Origin: Pseudomonas sp. LBUM920
GTDB taxonomy: Bacteria > Pseudomonadota > Gammaproteobacteria > Pseudomonadales > Pseudomonadaceae
Length of the DNA: 64,000 nt
NCBI RefSeq assembly: GCF_003852315.1
Contig: NZ_CP027762.1
Location: forward strand, 1,159,501 to 1,223,500
Direction: 5' to 3'
Numbering within the stretch: the stretch's first letter is position 1; each line of letters begins with the position of its first letter. The position numbers and the translations under genes are program-made. Below are positions 25,632 to 34,379 of the stretch, piece after piece. The notes under the pieces are model-generated. The model ran no database searches. It saw only the letters and a list, made by a program, of their open reading frames with translations, and was not told the DNA's origin.

Positions 25632-25634
25632 CCC

Positions 25635-26921
25635 ATGACTCAACCAACCCTAGCCCGCAGTTGGGTGGCCTCCGCCAACGGTCACCAGGACTTTCCCCTG
25701 CAGAACCTGCCGCTGGGCGTGTTCAGTATCAATGGCTCGGCACCGCGCAGCGGCGTGGCGATTGGCGACTGCATTCTCGACCTGCACGCGGCCCTGGATG
25801 AGTTTGACGGCGAAGCCCGCCGCGCGGTCGAGGCGACTGTCGGCGGCCAGTTGAATGCGTTCTTCGAGCTTGGCCGTGGCCCGCGTTTGGCCTTGCGCGA
25901 ACGCCTGCTGGAGCTGCTTGCCGAAGGCAGCAAACTGCAAACCCGTGAGGCGCAGGTGCTGCACTTCGCCGCTGATTGCCAGATGCACTTGCCGGCAAAA
26001 ATCAATGATTACACCGACTTTTACGTCGGCATCGAACACGCGCAGAACGTTGGCAAATTATTCCGTCCCGACAACCCTCTGCTGCCCAACTATAAATACG
26101 TGCCGATCGGTTATCACGGCCGTGCCTCCACCATTCGCCCGTCGGGCACCGAGGTGCGTCGGCCTAAAGGCCAGACGCTGCCGGCCGGCCAAACCGAGCC
26201 AACGTTTGGCCCTTGCGCGCGCCTGGATTACGAACTGGAACTGGGCATCTGGATCGGCCAGGGCAATGCCATGGGCGACGCGATCGCGATTGGCGATGCG
26301 GCCGAGCACATCGCTGGTTTCTGCCTGCTCAATGACTGGTCGGCGCGCGATATCCAGGCCTGGGAATACCAGCCGCTGGGGCCTTTCCTGTCGAAAAGTT
26401 TCATCACCAGCATTTCGCCCTGGGTGGTGACGGCCGAAGCCTTGGAGCCGTTCCGCAAAGACCAACCGGCACGCCCCGAGGGCGATCCGCAACCGCTGCC
26501 GTACCTGCTGGATAAGCGTGACCAGGCCGCAGGCGGTTTCGACATCGAACTGGAAGTGCTGCTGACCACCGCCGCGATGCGTGAGCAAAACCTGCCGGCC
26601 CATCGCCTGACCCTGAGCAACACCCAGCACATGTACTGGACTGTGGCGCAAATGGTTGCGCACCACAGCGTCAACGGCTGCCAATTGCAGGCCGGTGATC
26701 TGTTTGGTTCGGGCACATTGTCTGGCCCGCAGCCGGGGCAGTTCGGCAGCCTGCTGGAGATTACCGAAGGCGGTAAAAAGCCGATTGAACTGGCCTCGGG
26801 CGAGGTCCGTAAGTTTCTCGAAGACGGCGACGAAATCATCCTGCGCGCGCGTTGCAGCCGCGAAGGGTTTGCCTCCATCGGGTTCGGCGAGTGCCGTGGC
26901 ACCGTCGTCGCGGCGCGTTAA
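25635..26921 (+). CDS. hmgB: Fumarylacetoacetase
   Basis: A 428-residue hydrolase that splits fumarylacetoacetate into fumarate and acetoacetate, the last step of the pathway. Signature regions: KINDYTDFYVGIEHAQNVG, PIGYHGRAS and DYELELGIWIG carry the metal and substrate ligands. It starts at ATG 25635 with GGAG, 3 bp after hmgA, so the two are coupled. Length and motifs are normal. Confidence 0.96.
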   Translation: MTQPTLARSWVASANGHQDFPLQNLPLGVFSINGSAPRSGVAIGDCILDLHAALDEFDGEARRAVEATVGGQLNAFFELGRGPRLALRERLLELLAEGSKLQTREAQVLHFAADCQMHLPAKINDYTDFYVGIEHAQNVGKLFRPDNPLLPNYKYVPIGYHGRASTIRPSGTEVRRPKGQTLPAGQTEPTFGPCARLDYELELGIWIGQGNAMGDAIAIGDAAEHIAGFCLLNDWSARDIQAWEYQPLGPFLSKSFITSISPWVVTAEALEPFRKDQPARPEGDPQPLPYLLDKRDQAAGGFDIELEVLLTTAAMREQNLPAHRLTLSNTQHMYWTVAQMVAHHSVNGCQLQAGDLFGSGTLSGPQPGQFGSLLEITEGGKKPIELASGEVRKFLEDGDEIILRARCSREGFASIGFGECRGTVVAAR

Positions 26922-26933
26922 GAGGGCAGGGCG

Positions 26934-27578
26934 ATGGAACTCTACACTTATTACCGCTCCACTTCGTCATACCGCGTGCGGATCGCCCTGGCGCTCAAGG
27001 GGCTGGACGTCACCGCGGTGCCGGTCAATTTGCTGGTGCCGCCGGGCGGTGCCAATCGCCAGCCGGACTACCTGGCGATCAACCCGCAGGGCCGCGTGCC
27101 GGCGTTGCGCACGGACGAAGGCGAACTGTTGATTCAGTCGCCGGCAATCTTCGAGTACCTGGAGGAGCGTTATCCACAGGCGCCGCTGCTTTCCAAAGAC
27201 CTGGCGACGCGCGCCCATGAGCGCGCAGTGGCGTCTATCATCGGCTGTGATATTCACCCGCTGCACAACTCCAGTACCCAGAACCTATTGCGCAAGTGGG
27301 GGCACGATGAAGCGCAATTGCTGGAGTGGATCGGGCATTGGATCAGCCAGGGCCTGGGCGCGGTGGAGCAGTTGATTGGGGATAAAGGGTTTTGTTTTGG
27401 CGAGCAGCCGGGGATGGCGGATGCGTTTTTGATTCCGCAGTTGTATGCGGCGGAGCGCTTCAAAGTGCCGCTGGCGGCGTACCCACGCATTGCGCGCGTG
27501 GCGGCGTTGGCAGCGCAACATCCGGCATTTGTGCAGGCGCACCCGGCTAACCAACCCGATACCCCGGACACACCCTAA
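26934..27578 (+). CDS. hmgC: Maleylacetoacetate isomerase (zeta-class GST)
   Basis: A 214-residue glutathione-dependent isomerase converting maleylacetoacetate to fumarylacetoacetate. The zeta-class motif STSSYRVRIALALKG (active-site Ser-Ser) is at residues 9-23, followed by NPQGRVPAL and QSPAIFEYLEE for glutathione binding. It starts 12 bp after hmgB in the same operon. Codon use in the second half is slightly more GGG/TTG rich, but nothing suggests damage. Confidence 0.95.
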   Translation: MELYTYYRSTSSYRVRIALALKGLDVTAVPVNLLVPPGGANRQPDYLAINPQGRVPALRTDEGELLIQSPAIFEYLEERYPQAPLLSKDLATRAHERAVASIIGCDIHPLHNSSTQNLLRKWGHDEAQLLEWIGHWISQGLGAVEQLIGDKGFCFGEQPGMADAFLIPQLYAAERFKVPLAAYPRIARVAALAAQHPAFVQAHPANQPDTPDTP

Positions 27579-27582
27579 ATCA

Positions 27583-27672
27583 ATGGGGGAGCGGGCTTGC
27601 CTGCGATAGCACAGTGTCAGCCAGTGATGGCGCACATGACAGGCCGTCATCGCAGGCAAGCCAGCGCCCCCA
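27583..27672. repeat. REPIN-like inverted pair
   Basis: A GGGGGAGCGGGCTTGCCTGCGAT arm and its inverse (ATCGCAGGCAAGCCAGCGCCCCC) flank a spacer of about 45 bp, in the gap between the hmg operon and the permease gene. The right arm has a small change (CCAGC for CCCGC). Confidence 0.8.
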
Positions 27673-27714
27673 GTTGATCAGCGTCACCCTCATAAAAATA
27701 ATAGGTACCTTGCG

Positions 27715-29085
27715 ATGCACAATCAGATTGCCAGCTTTCGTGCGGCACTCGACGCCCGTCCGGTGTCGCGCTATCAGTGGTTGATCCTCGTGTTGCTGGC
27801 GTTGCTGCTGGTCACCGATGGCTACGATGCCCAGGTACTGGGTTATGTGGTGCCGGCATTGGCCAAGGATTGGGGCCTGGAAAAAGCCGCATTCGGCCCG
27901 GTGTTCAGCGCCAACCTGCTGGGCCTGACGCTCGGCTCGCTGCTGGTGACGCCATTGGCCGACCGCTTCGGCGTGCGCCGCATCCTGCTCGGCTGCGTGC
28001 TGATCTACGCCACTCTCACGGTGCTGATGGTGTTTGCCAATTCCCTGACCACATTGATGGCCGCGCGGTTTATCTGCGGCATCGGCATGGGCGGCGCGAT
28101 GCCGAGTGCCATGGCGCTGATGTCGGACTATTCGCCCCCGCGGATGCGCACCTTGATGGTGACGCTGGCCGCGTGTGGCTTTTCGTTTGGCGGCGCAGCC
28201 GGCGGTTTTGTCGCCGCCGGGTTTATCGAAGGCTACGGCTGGCAGGCGGTGTTCCTGGCGGGCGGCGTGACGCCGTTGCTGCTGTTTCCTTTCCTGATGT
28301 GGCTGTTGCCGGAATCCCTGCCGCGGCTGTTACGCGATGCACCGCCGTATGCGCGCTTGCGTACAGTCACCGCGCGCATGCTGCCGGGTTGGCAACCGCC
28401 GCTGACGAGTGAAGCTGAAAACCTTCAGGAGCAGGGCAGCAAACTGACGGTGGTGGAGTTGTTTCGCAAGGGTTACGCGCGCCCGACTGTGCTGATCTGG
28501 GCAACCTTTTTCGTCAGCCTGATCCTGCTGTATTTCATGATCAGTTGGCTGCCGTCGTTGTTGCTGGAAAGCGGCCTGCCATTGAAGGAAGCCAATCTGG
28601 TGACCTCGATGTTCCTGTTTGCCGGCACCTTGGGTGCCATCGGCATGGCCTGGTTTGCCGATCGCTTGAAAAGCAAAGTGCGGCTGTTGTCCGGCGTGTT
28701 GGCCGCCGCTGCGGTGTGCACCATTCTGCTCGGCTTGAATCACGATAACCCGCGTTATCTGGTGGCCTGTGTGTTTGCGGCCGGGTTCTGCATCATCGGT
28801 GGGCAACTGACCCTCAATGCCTTCGCCAGCAATTTCTACCCGGCACACGTGCGCGCCACGGGCACCGGCTGGGCTTTAGGCGTCGGGCGATTCGGGTCAA
28901 TCCTGGGGCCGCTGTTTGGCAGCATGCTGTTGGCCATGCATATACCGGTGCAGCAGATTTTCTTCTTCTGCGCGATTCCGGCGGTGATCGCAGCGCTGTT
29001 GATCATTCAGGTGCGTTCGCCTGGATCAGTTGCGGCGAAGGGGCCGTTCCACAGCGATATTCTCAAAGCACCGGCCAAGCACTGA
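27715..29085 (+). CDS. MFS transporter, aromatic acid:H+ symporter family (PcaK-like)
   Basis: A 456-residue permease with about 12 membrane helices. The AAHS-family signature is in helix 1 (VTDGYDAQVLGYVVPAL), and the loop 2-3 motif is PLADRFGVRRILLG. Such proteins import 4-hydroxybenzoate, gentisate or similar aromatic acids. Placed 137 bp after the hmg operon, it may import homogentisate or a precursor, though a REPIN separates them, so co-transcription is not certain. ATG 27715 has an AGGT-type site. Confidence 0.83.
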   Translation: MHNQIASFRAALDARPVSRYQWLILVLLALLLVTDGYDAQVLGYVVPALAKDWGLEKAAFGPVFSANLLGLTLGSLLVTPLADRFGVRRILLGCVLIYATLTVLMVFANSLTTLMAARFICGIGMGGAMPSAMALMSDYSPPRMRTLMVTLAACGFSFGGAAGGFVAAGFIEGYGWQAVFLAGGVTPLLLFPFLMWLLPESLPRLLRDAPPYARLRTVTARMLPGWQPPLTSEAENLQEQGSKLTVVELFRKGYARPTVLIWATFFVSLILLYFMISWLPSLLLESGLPLKEANLVTSMFLFAGTLGAIGMAWFADRLKSKVRLLSGVLAAAAVCTILLGLNHDNPRYLVACVFAAGFCIIGGQLTLNAFASNFYPAHVRATGTGWALGVGRFGSILGPLFGSMLLAMHIPVQQIFFFCAIPAVIAALLIIQVRSPGSVAAKGPFHSDILKAPAKH

Positions 29086-29119
29086 TGGTGTTGGCTGGGT
29101 AGATGTTGTGATGGCTGTT

Positions 29120-29270
29120 GTGGCGAGCGGGCTTGCCCCGCGTTGGGCTGCGAAGCGGCCCCAAAAACCTGCCACCTCGGTTTGTCTGGAGAGATGCGGT
29201 GACTATATTGATTGGGGATTGGGGATTGGGGCTGCTGCGCGGCCCAACGCGGGGCAAGCCCGCTCGCCAC
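29120..29270. repeat. REPIN-like inverted pair with an inner 7-bp repeat
   Basis: Outer arms TGGCGAGCGGGCTTGCCCCG (29120 onward) and its inverse (to about 29269) enclose about 70 bp. The spacer contains ATTGGGG three times in tandem (29211-29231). This is the same REP family as at 21720. Confidence 0.85.
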
Positions 29271-29299
29271 GACCAGCCATATAAGCCGCAATCACCAGT

Positions 29300-30103
29300 T
29301 CAATGCACCACTGAATTGGGCGGCAAGTGCCCCAGCCGCTCGGTCAGGCGCAGGCGCTGGATCGGGTCTTCGCTGAGCAACAACGCGTGCTCCAGGTCGA
29401 AGCGCTCGGCGCTGGGGCAATCCAGGCGCTGGTACAGGCTGGCCCGAGCCAGGTAATCGGCGGCGCTGGCGTTGCCCAATTCCAGCACGCGCTCGGCGTC
29501 GATCAAGGCGGCCAGCGGGTTGTCGTTGGAGAGGTGCAGTTGGCGCAGGTTGCGTGACAACCGTTGCAGGATCGAGCGCGGCTCGGCGGTGAGCAAGTGG
29601 TCGGCCTGTAACTTGAGGTTCGGGCCGTACTGGCGGTGCAGCAACTCACGGCAATCATTGGGGTACAGACGCCGCCCGCCGCAGGGGTCCAGCAGGTGAT
29701 CGGCACCGGGCACGCGCAGCAGGAAATGCCCCGGAAAATTCACACCGACCATCGGAATGTCCAGGCGCCGGGCCATCTCCAGCGCAATCAGGCCCATCGC
29801 CAACGGCTGCCCGCGTTTACGTTGCAGCACCTTGTCGAGAAGGGCAGCGGCGGGGCGCAGTGGGGTGAAGTCATCCTGAGCGAAGCCCAGGTCATTCAGG
29901 CGCCGCAGCAGCGGTTGGCCGAGTTCATCCGCCGGCAACAAGGGCATGCCCACGCTGACCTGTTGTTGCAGCACGGTCAGCTCTTGCAGGATCAACAGCG
30001 GCTGTACGGCCGGGTCGTGCTCGGCAGCAATCCACAGCGCGGCTTCAAACAGCGCTGGGGGTGAACGGTCCAGGCAGGCGAAAAAAGCTGTGCGGGGATT
30101 CAT
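29300..30103 (-). CDS. SirB1-family protein (transglutaminase-like plus TPR)
   Basis: A 267-residue conserved protein. The central transglutaminase-like core has QPLAMGLIALEMARRL, then NFPGHFLLRV and LLDPCGGRRLY, and the C-terminal part is helical and TPR-like (NPLAALIDAERVLELGNASAADY). The biochemical function is not established. It starts at ATG 30103. It stands alone between a REPIN and the divergent dehydrogenase-like gene. Confidence 0.85.
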   Translation of the reverse strand: MNPRTAFFACLDRSPPALFEAALWIAAEHDPAVQPLLILQELTVLQQQVSVGMPLLPADELGQPLLRRLNDLGFAQDDFTPLRPAAALLDKVLQRKRGQPLAMGLIALEMARRLDIPMVGVNFPGHFLLRVPGADHLLDPCGGRRLYPNDCRELLHRQYGPNLKLQADHLLTAEPRSILQRLSRNLRQLHLSNDNPLAALIDAERVLELGNASAADYLARASLYQRLDCPSAERFDLEHALLLSEDPIQRLRLTERLGHLPPNSVVH

Positions 30104-30289
30104 TGCGTTCTCCGGCGGATGCCCCCGTTTTAGCCTTGCTGTGAATTTTCGTCCAGTGATTAAGAAATATCCGGCCTGCTTATGTCGCGGGGTCTGTGAA
30201 TTGGGTCGGCTTATTCCAGCGCGCTTCGGCAGTTTCCTACCGTCAGCCTATACTTGGGCCTCTACCAGAAGTGATTCGGGAGCTTGACG

Positions 30290-31309
30290 ATGTTTGCTCT
30301 CATGCACAGCACCCGCCTTGAATCGCTGCACCTGAGCGTCGATCCGGTGACCGGGCTGAAGGCGGTCATAGCCATTCACAACAGCCGCCTGGGCCCCGCT
30401 TTGGGCGGTTGTCGCTACCTTTCTTACCCCGACGATGAAAGTGCCGTGGCTGATGCCGCGCGCCTGGCTCAAGGCATGAGCTACAAGGCTGCCCTGGCCG
30501 GTTTGCCGGTGGGCGGCGGCACGGCGGTCATCATCCGCCCCGTACACGTGGAAAGCCGCGCAGCGCTGTTCGAAGCGTTTGGCCGTTGCATCGAAAAGCT
30601 CGACGGCCGCTTCATCACTTCCATCGACAGCGGCACCTCGGTAGCAGACATGGATTGCATCGCCCAGCACACCCGCTTCGTCACCAGCACCACTGCCGCG
30701 GGCGACCCGGCGCCGCATGCGGCCATGGGCGTGTTCACCGGCATCCGCGCTGCCGCCATGGCCCGACTGGGCAGCGACAACCTTGAAGGTTTGCGCGTGG
30801 CCGTCCAGGGCCTGGGCAATGTGGGTTATGCACTGGCCGAGCAACTGCATGCGGCCGGCGCCGAACTGCTGGTCAGCGACATCGATAATGGCAAGGTGCA
30901 ACTGGCCATGGAGCAGCTCGGCGCGCACCCCATCGCCAATGACGCTTTGCTGAGCACGCCCTGCGACATTCTTGCGCCTTGCGGCGTCGGCGCCGTGTTC
31001 AATCGACACAGTGTCGGCCAGTTACGCTGCGCCGCCGTGGCGGGTTCGGCCAGCGCGCAACTCACCACCCTGGACATCGCCGACCAGTTGGAAGGGCGCG
31101 GCATCCTTTACGCGCCGGACTATGTGATCAATTCCGGCGGCCTGATCTACGTCGCCCTTAAACATAGCGGCGCCGAGCTGCCGAGCATCACCGCGCACCT
31201 GGCGAACATCGGCACGCGCCTGACGGAAATCTTCGCCCACGCCCAAGCCGAAAAACGCTCGCCCGCCCGGGTGGCAGATGAGCTGGCCGAACGCTTGCTC
31301 TACCCATAA
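30290..31309 (+). CDS. Leu/Glu/Phe/Val dehydrogenase homologue with altered active site
   Basis: A 339-residue protein of the amino-acid dehydrogenase family (leucine-dehydrogenase branch), which would normally oxidatively deaminate branched-chain amino acids with NAD+. The substrate-carboxylate lysine K66 (MSYKAA), the aspartate D113 (SIDSGTS) and the NAD motif GLGNVG (174-179) are present. The catalytic lysine of the GGGK motif, however, is threonine here (GGGTAVI, T78, codon ACG at 30521). The enzyme may be inactive or changed in function. ATG 30290 is chosen because GGGAG lies 7 bp upstream; a TTG at 30284 is an alternative. Confidence 0.87.
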   Translation: MFALMHSTRLESLHLSVDPVTGLKAVIAIHNSRLGPALGGCRYLSYPDDESAVADAARLAQGMSYKAALAGLPVGGGTAVIIRPVHVESRAALFEAFGRCIEKLDGRFITSIDSGTSVADMDCIAQHTRFVTSTTAAGDPAPHAAMGVFTGIRAAAMARLGSDNLEGLRVAVQGLGNVGYALAEQLHAAGAELLVSDIDNGKVQLAMEQLGAHPIANDALLSTPCDILAPCGVGAVFNRHSVGQLRCAAVAGSASAQLTTLDIADQLEGRGILYAPDYVINSGGLIYVALKHSGAELPSITAHLANIGTRLTEIFAHAQAEKRSPARVADELAERLLYP

Positions 31310-31318
31310 TCGGGCATT

Positions 31319-31349
31319 AAAAAGGCCCTGAATCAATGATTCAGGGCCT
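31319..31349 (-). terminator. Rho-independent terminator for yebG
   Basis: A 12-bp stem (31323-31334 with 31338-31349) with a 3-nt loop, followed on the minus strand by a run of five T. It lies between the dehydrogenase-like gene and yebG. The plus-strand side lacks a T-run. Confidence 0.82.
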
Positions 31350-31363
31350 GTTCAATTCGGGCT

Positions 31364-31624
31364 TTATTCCGCCGTTGGGTTCAGCAACTCGGACAATGCG
31401 TCCGGTTGGCTCTTGAACGCCTTGGCAAATACATCGCGATTCTTCGCCATGTAGATCCCGGCTTCTTCCACCTGCTGCTCGCTCAGGGACGGCACGGCTT
31501 TTTGCAACACTTCTGCCAGCAACTCAGCGAGTTCAAGCATTTTGTCATGACGGTCAGCTTCGGCTTTATCCATGAACAAACGCTCCAGATCTCGGCTGCT
31601 GCGGTATACCACTTCGACGGCCAT
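31364..31624 (-). CDS. yebG: YebG family SOS-induced protein
   Basis: An 86-residue small protein matching YebG: start MAVEVVYRSSRDLERLF, and a middle helix KMLELAELLAEVL followed by the late EAGIYMAKNRDVF. YebG of E. coli is made under LexA control in the SOS response; its function is unknown. A consensus LexA site lies 43 bp upstream, so regulation is probably the same. It starts at ATG 31624. Confidence 0.88.
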   Translation of the reverse strand: MAVEVVYRSSRDLERLFMDKAEADRHDKMLELAELLAEVLQKAVPSLSEQQVEEAGIYMAKNRDVFAKAFKSQPDALSELLNPTAE

Positions 31625-31667
31625 TCACCACCTCACATGCCTTCACGATAGTTGTCTTTTGCGACTA

Positions 31668-31683
31668 CTGTATTTATATACAG
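31668..31683. promoter_or_regulatory. LexA box upstream of yebG
   Basis: CTGTATTTATATACAG matches the CTGT-N8-ACAG consensus exactly. It lies 43 bp before the yebG start on the minus strand, where LexA would cover the promoter. Confidence 0.88.
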
Positions 31684-31926
31684 CGAAAAGGGTAAGCCAA
31701 ACCACGGGGTTTGGGTAGCAGTTTTTTAATGTAGTCGGGAAATAGGCATTGAGCACTGCCGCGAGGTGCACGTAGTCGAGGCTGGCGCCTTACCTGTGAC
31801 GACCTTGTGTCTCATATCACGCGGCCACCATCTCAACTCCTACTGTCTGGCCTTTTTTCTGCATGCAGAACAACCGTCACGTCCAAATCGCATTATCCGG
31901 TCGAGCCGACCTAAGGAAGCATCATC
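31684..31926. other. Non-coding gap between LexA box and psiE
   Basis: About 240 bp (part of a 302-bp gene-free stretch) without coding character. A ribosome site AAGGA precedes the psiE GTG. I could not identify a clear promoter or a known regulatory motif such as a Pho box. Confidence 0.5.
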
Positions 31927-32415
31927 GTGAAAATCAACTGGGCCGAAAAACTGCGCCAGAACGTCCATGGGCTGGCTGAGTCGCTGGGTAATTTGTTTGT
32001 CGAGACATTCCACTACCTGGCGCTGTTCGCCATTGGTGCGGTGACCGCGTGGGCGGCGGTGATGGAGTTTCTGGGGATGCTGGAAACCGGGCACATCAAG
32101 ATCGATGACATTTTGCTGCTGTTCATCTATCTGGAATTGGGTGCGATGGTGGGGATTTATTTCAAGACCAACCACATGCCGGTGCGCTTCCTGATCTACG
32201 TGGCAATCACCGCGCTGACGCGCCTGCTGATCTCCAACGTCTCCCACCACAACCCGCCGGACATCGGCATCATCTACCTGTGCGGCGGGATTTTGCTGTT
32301 GGCATTCTCGATCCTGGTGGTGCGCTACGCCTCGTCGGCATTTCCTTCGGTGAAAGTCGAAGGCCCGCGTCGCAGAGGCGAGGCGAGCCTGGAAACCGAG
32401 AAGGGCGAGCTTTAA
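31927..32415 (+). CDS. psiE: PsiE family membrane protein
   Basis: A 162-residue protein of the phosphate-starvation-inducible PsiE family, with about four membrane helices (LFAIGAVTAWAAVMEFLGML, ILLLFIYLELGAMVGIYF and two more) and a charged tail. Function is unknown even in E. coli. It starts at GTG 31927 behind AAGGA. Its TAA stop overlaps the stop of the convergent DUF3509 gene within a TTTAAA palindrome. Confidence 0.87.
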   Translation: MKINWAEKLRQNVHGLAESLGNLFVETFHYLALFAIGAVTAWAAVMEFLGMLETGHIKIDDILLLFIYLELGAMVGIYFKTNHMPVRFLIYVAITALTRLLISNVSHHNPPDIGIIYLCGGILLLAFSILVVRYASSAFPSVKVEGPRRRGEASLETEKGEL

Positions 32416-32726
32416 AGCCCGACGCTGAAGGGCAGGGCGCGAGCGGGCGGTTGCTGCAGCAGTTTATGGTCGCCGTCCGTCATCACCGTCAGAATCTCCA
32501 TGGCACTGTGGCCCTGCTCGATGGCGATGCCGAACTGAATGCTTTGCACCAGCCGTTTGAGCCGTTGCGGGTCGTTGCGCTGTTCGGCGCTGATCATGCG
32601 TTTGGCGACCACGCCATCCTCGTTCGAGAGGGTGAGCATGATGCTGCCATCCAGCCGTTGGATGCTCAGGTTGACGCGGTATTTGGGCGTAAAGGTGTCG
32701 GTGATGATCTGAAAAGGATTGTCCAT
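32412..32726 (-). CDS. DUF3509 family protein
   Basis: A 104-residue small cytoplasmic protein found mainly in pseudomonads: an N-terminal beta-rich part (YRVNLSIQRLDGSIMLTLSN), then VVAKRMISAEQRNDPQRLKRL. Function is unknown. It starts at ATG 32726 and is convergent with psiE, with stop codons overlapping by 4 bp. Confidence 0.82.
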   Translation of the reverse strand: MDNPFQIITDTFTPKYRVNLSIQRLDGSIMLTLSNEDGVVAKRMISAEQRNDPQRLKRLVQSIQFGIAIEQGHSAMEILTVMTDGDHKLLQQPPARALPFSVGL

Positions 32727-32898
32727 GGTGCGTTACCGCCTGATAAGAACATGCAGTCATTGACGACCGGTGTCTGGATTAGTTCGCGTTGCCTGACCAC
32801 CGGCCACTCCGTCGCTGAGGTTTTCACAAGGTCCGTTTTCCTCAATAGCTGTACAGCAAGGGCCGTGCCGTATAGCGCCCAGAGCCAGTGAAATCTCA

Positions 32899-32990
32899 AT
32901 GTGGGAGCGGGCTTGCTCGCGAATGCGGTCCTGCAGCCAAGTATCTATTGGCTGATACACCGCATTCGCGAGCAAGCCCGCTCCCACATT
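32899..32990. repeat. REPIN (GTGGGAGCGGGCTTGC type)
   Basis: An almost perfect pair of inverted arms: AATGTGGGAGCGGGCTTGCT on the left and its reverse complement on the right, with the inner CGCGAATGCGG also paired. It can form a long hairpin. It sits in the 298-bp gap between the DUF3509 gene and sdaC; the rest of the gap shows nothing distinct. Confidence 0.92.
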
Positions 32991-33024
32991 TGTTTTGCGT
33001 GGTTCTTGAGGTCAGTGCTTTGTT

Positions 33025-34317
33025 TCAGGGCAACACAGAGAAAACGATCGCAGACAGCGCAATCAGCCCGATCACCACCACAAACACATTCGACACTTGG
33101 CCCGAATACTGGCGCAGAGCAGGCACGCGGCGGATCGCATACATCGGCATCAGGAACAGCAGGCACGCGATGATTGGCCCGCCCAGGGTTTCGATCATGC
33201 CCAAAATGCTTGGGTTGAACGTGGCCACGGCCCAGCAGGCGAGCACCATGAACAGCGCGGTGCAGCGTTCCAGCCCTTTGGACGACAGCGTACGGTTACG
33301 CCCGCGCAGGGATTTGACGATCAAGCCCTGGAAGCCTTCGCTGGCACCGATGTAATGGCCGAGGAATGATTTGGTGATCGCCACCAGCGCGATCAACGGC
33401 GCGGCGTAGGCGATCACCGGCGTCTGGAAATGGTTCGCCAGGTACGACAGGATCGAGATGTTCTGCGCTTTGGCAGCCGCCAGGTCAGCCGGCGACAAGG
33501 CCAGCACGCAACTGAAGCAGAAAAACATTACGGTCAGCACCATCATGCCGTGCGCAGTGGCGAGGATGCCGCTGCTCTTGCGCTCGGCCTGGGCGCCGTA
33601 CACACGTTTCTGGTCGACAGCGAAGGCGGAAATGATCGGCGAATGGTTGAAGGAAAACACCATCACCGGGATCGCCAGCCATAGGGTCTTGAAGAATATC
33701 GGCAGCGGCATGCCTTCGCTGGCGGAGGCGAAGAATGCGCCGTTCCAGTTGGGGATCAGGCTCACGGCCAGCAACAGCAGGGCAGCGACGAAGGGGTACA
33801 CCAGCACGCTCATGGCTTTGACGATCACGCCTTGGCCGCAGCGCACAATGGCCATCAGGCCGAGGATCAGCACCAGCGAGAGGATCGCCCGAGGCGGCGG
33901 GGCCATGTGCAGCTGGTGTTCCATGAAGCTGCTCAGGGTGTTGGTCAGCGCCACGCTGTACACCAGCAAAATCGGGAAGATGGCGAAGAAGTACAGCAAG
34001 GTGATCAGCTTGCCGGCGCCGACGCCGAAGTGTTCCTCGACTACGTCAGTGATGTCGCCGGATTTGCCTGACAGCACAAAGCGCGTCAGCCCACGGTGAG
34101 CGAAGAAGGTCATCGGGAAAGCCAGCAGCGCCAGCACGATCAGCGGCCAGAAGCCGCCGACGCCAGCATTGATCGGCAGAAACAAGGTGCCCGCGCCGAT
34201 GGCGGTGCCGTAGAGACCCAGCATCCAGGTGGTGTCGTGTTTGGTCCAGCCTTTGGTAACGGTGGTCTCTATTGCGACAGCGGGATTTTCAGCAGCAGGT
34301 GTACGTACATCGGTCAT
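33025..34317 (-). CDS. sdaC: Serine/H+ symporter, SdaC family
   Basis: A 430-residue inner-membrane amino-acid permease of the HAAAP/SdaC family with about 11 helices. The family start WTKHDTTWMLGLYGTAIGAG is at residues about 24-43, followed by GVGGFWPL. It should import L-serine for the deaminase encoded just upstream. ATG 34317 has GAGGC nine bases before it; the in-frame extension upstream is not protein-like. The gap to sdaA is 62 bp, so they probably form an operon. Confidence 0.9.
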   Translation of the reverse strand: MTDVRTPAAENPAVAIETTVTKGWTKHDTTWMLGLYGTAIGAGTLFLPINAGVGGFWPLIVLALLAFPMTFFAHRGLTRFVLSGKSGDITDVVEEHFGVGAGKLITLLYFFAIFPILLVYSVALTNTLSSFMEHQLHMAPPPRAILSLVLILGLMAIVRCGQGVIVKAMSVLVYPFVAALLLLAVSLIPNWNGAFFASASEGMPLPIFFKTLWLAIPVMVFSFNHSPIISAFAVDQKRVYGAQAERKSSGILATAHGMMVLTVMFFCFSCVLALSPADLAAAKAQNISILSYLANHFQTPVIAYAAPLIALVAITKSFLGHYIGASEGFQGLIVKSLRGRNRTLSSKGLERCTALFMVLACWAVATFNPSILGMIETLGGPIIACLLFLMPMYAIRRVPALRQYSGQVSNVFVVVIGLIALSAIVFSVLP

Positions 34318-34379
34318 CGATATTGCCTCGTTATTATTTTTGCGCGGGCTCACGTTTAGGACGGGTTGCAGTGCTCCGA

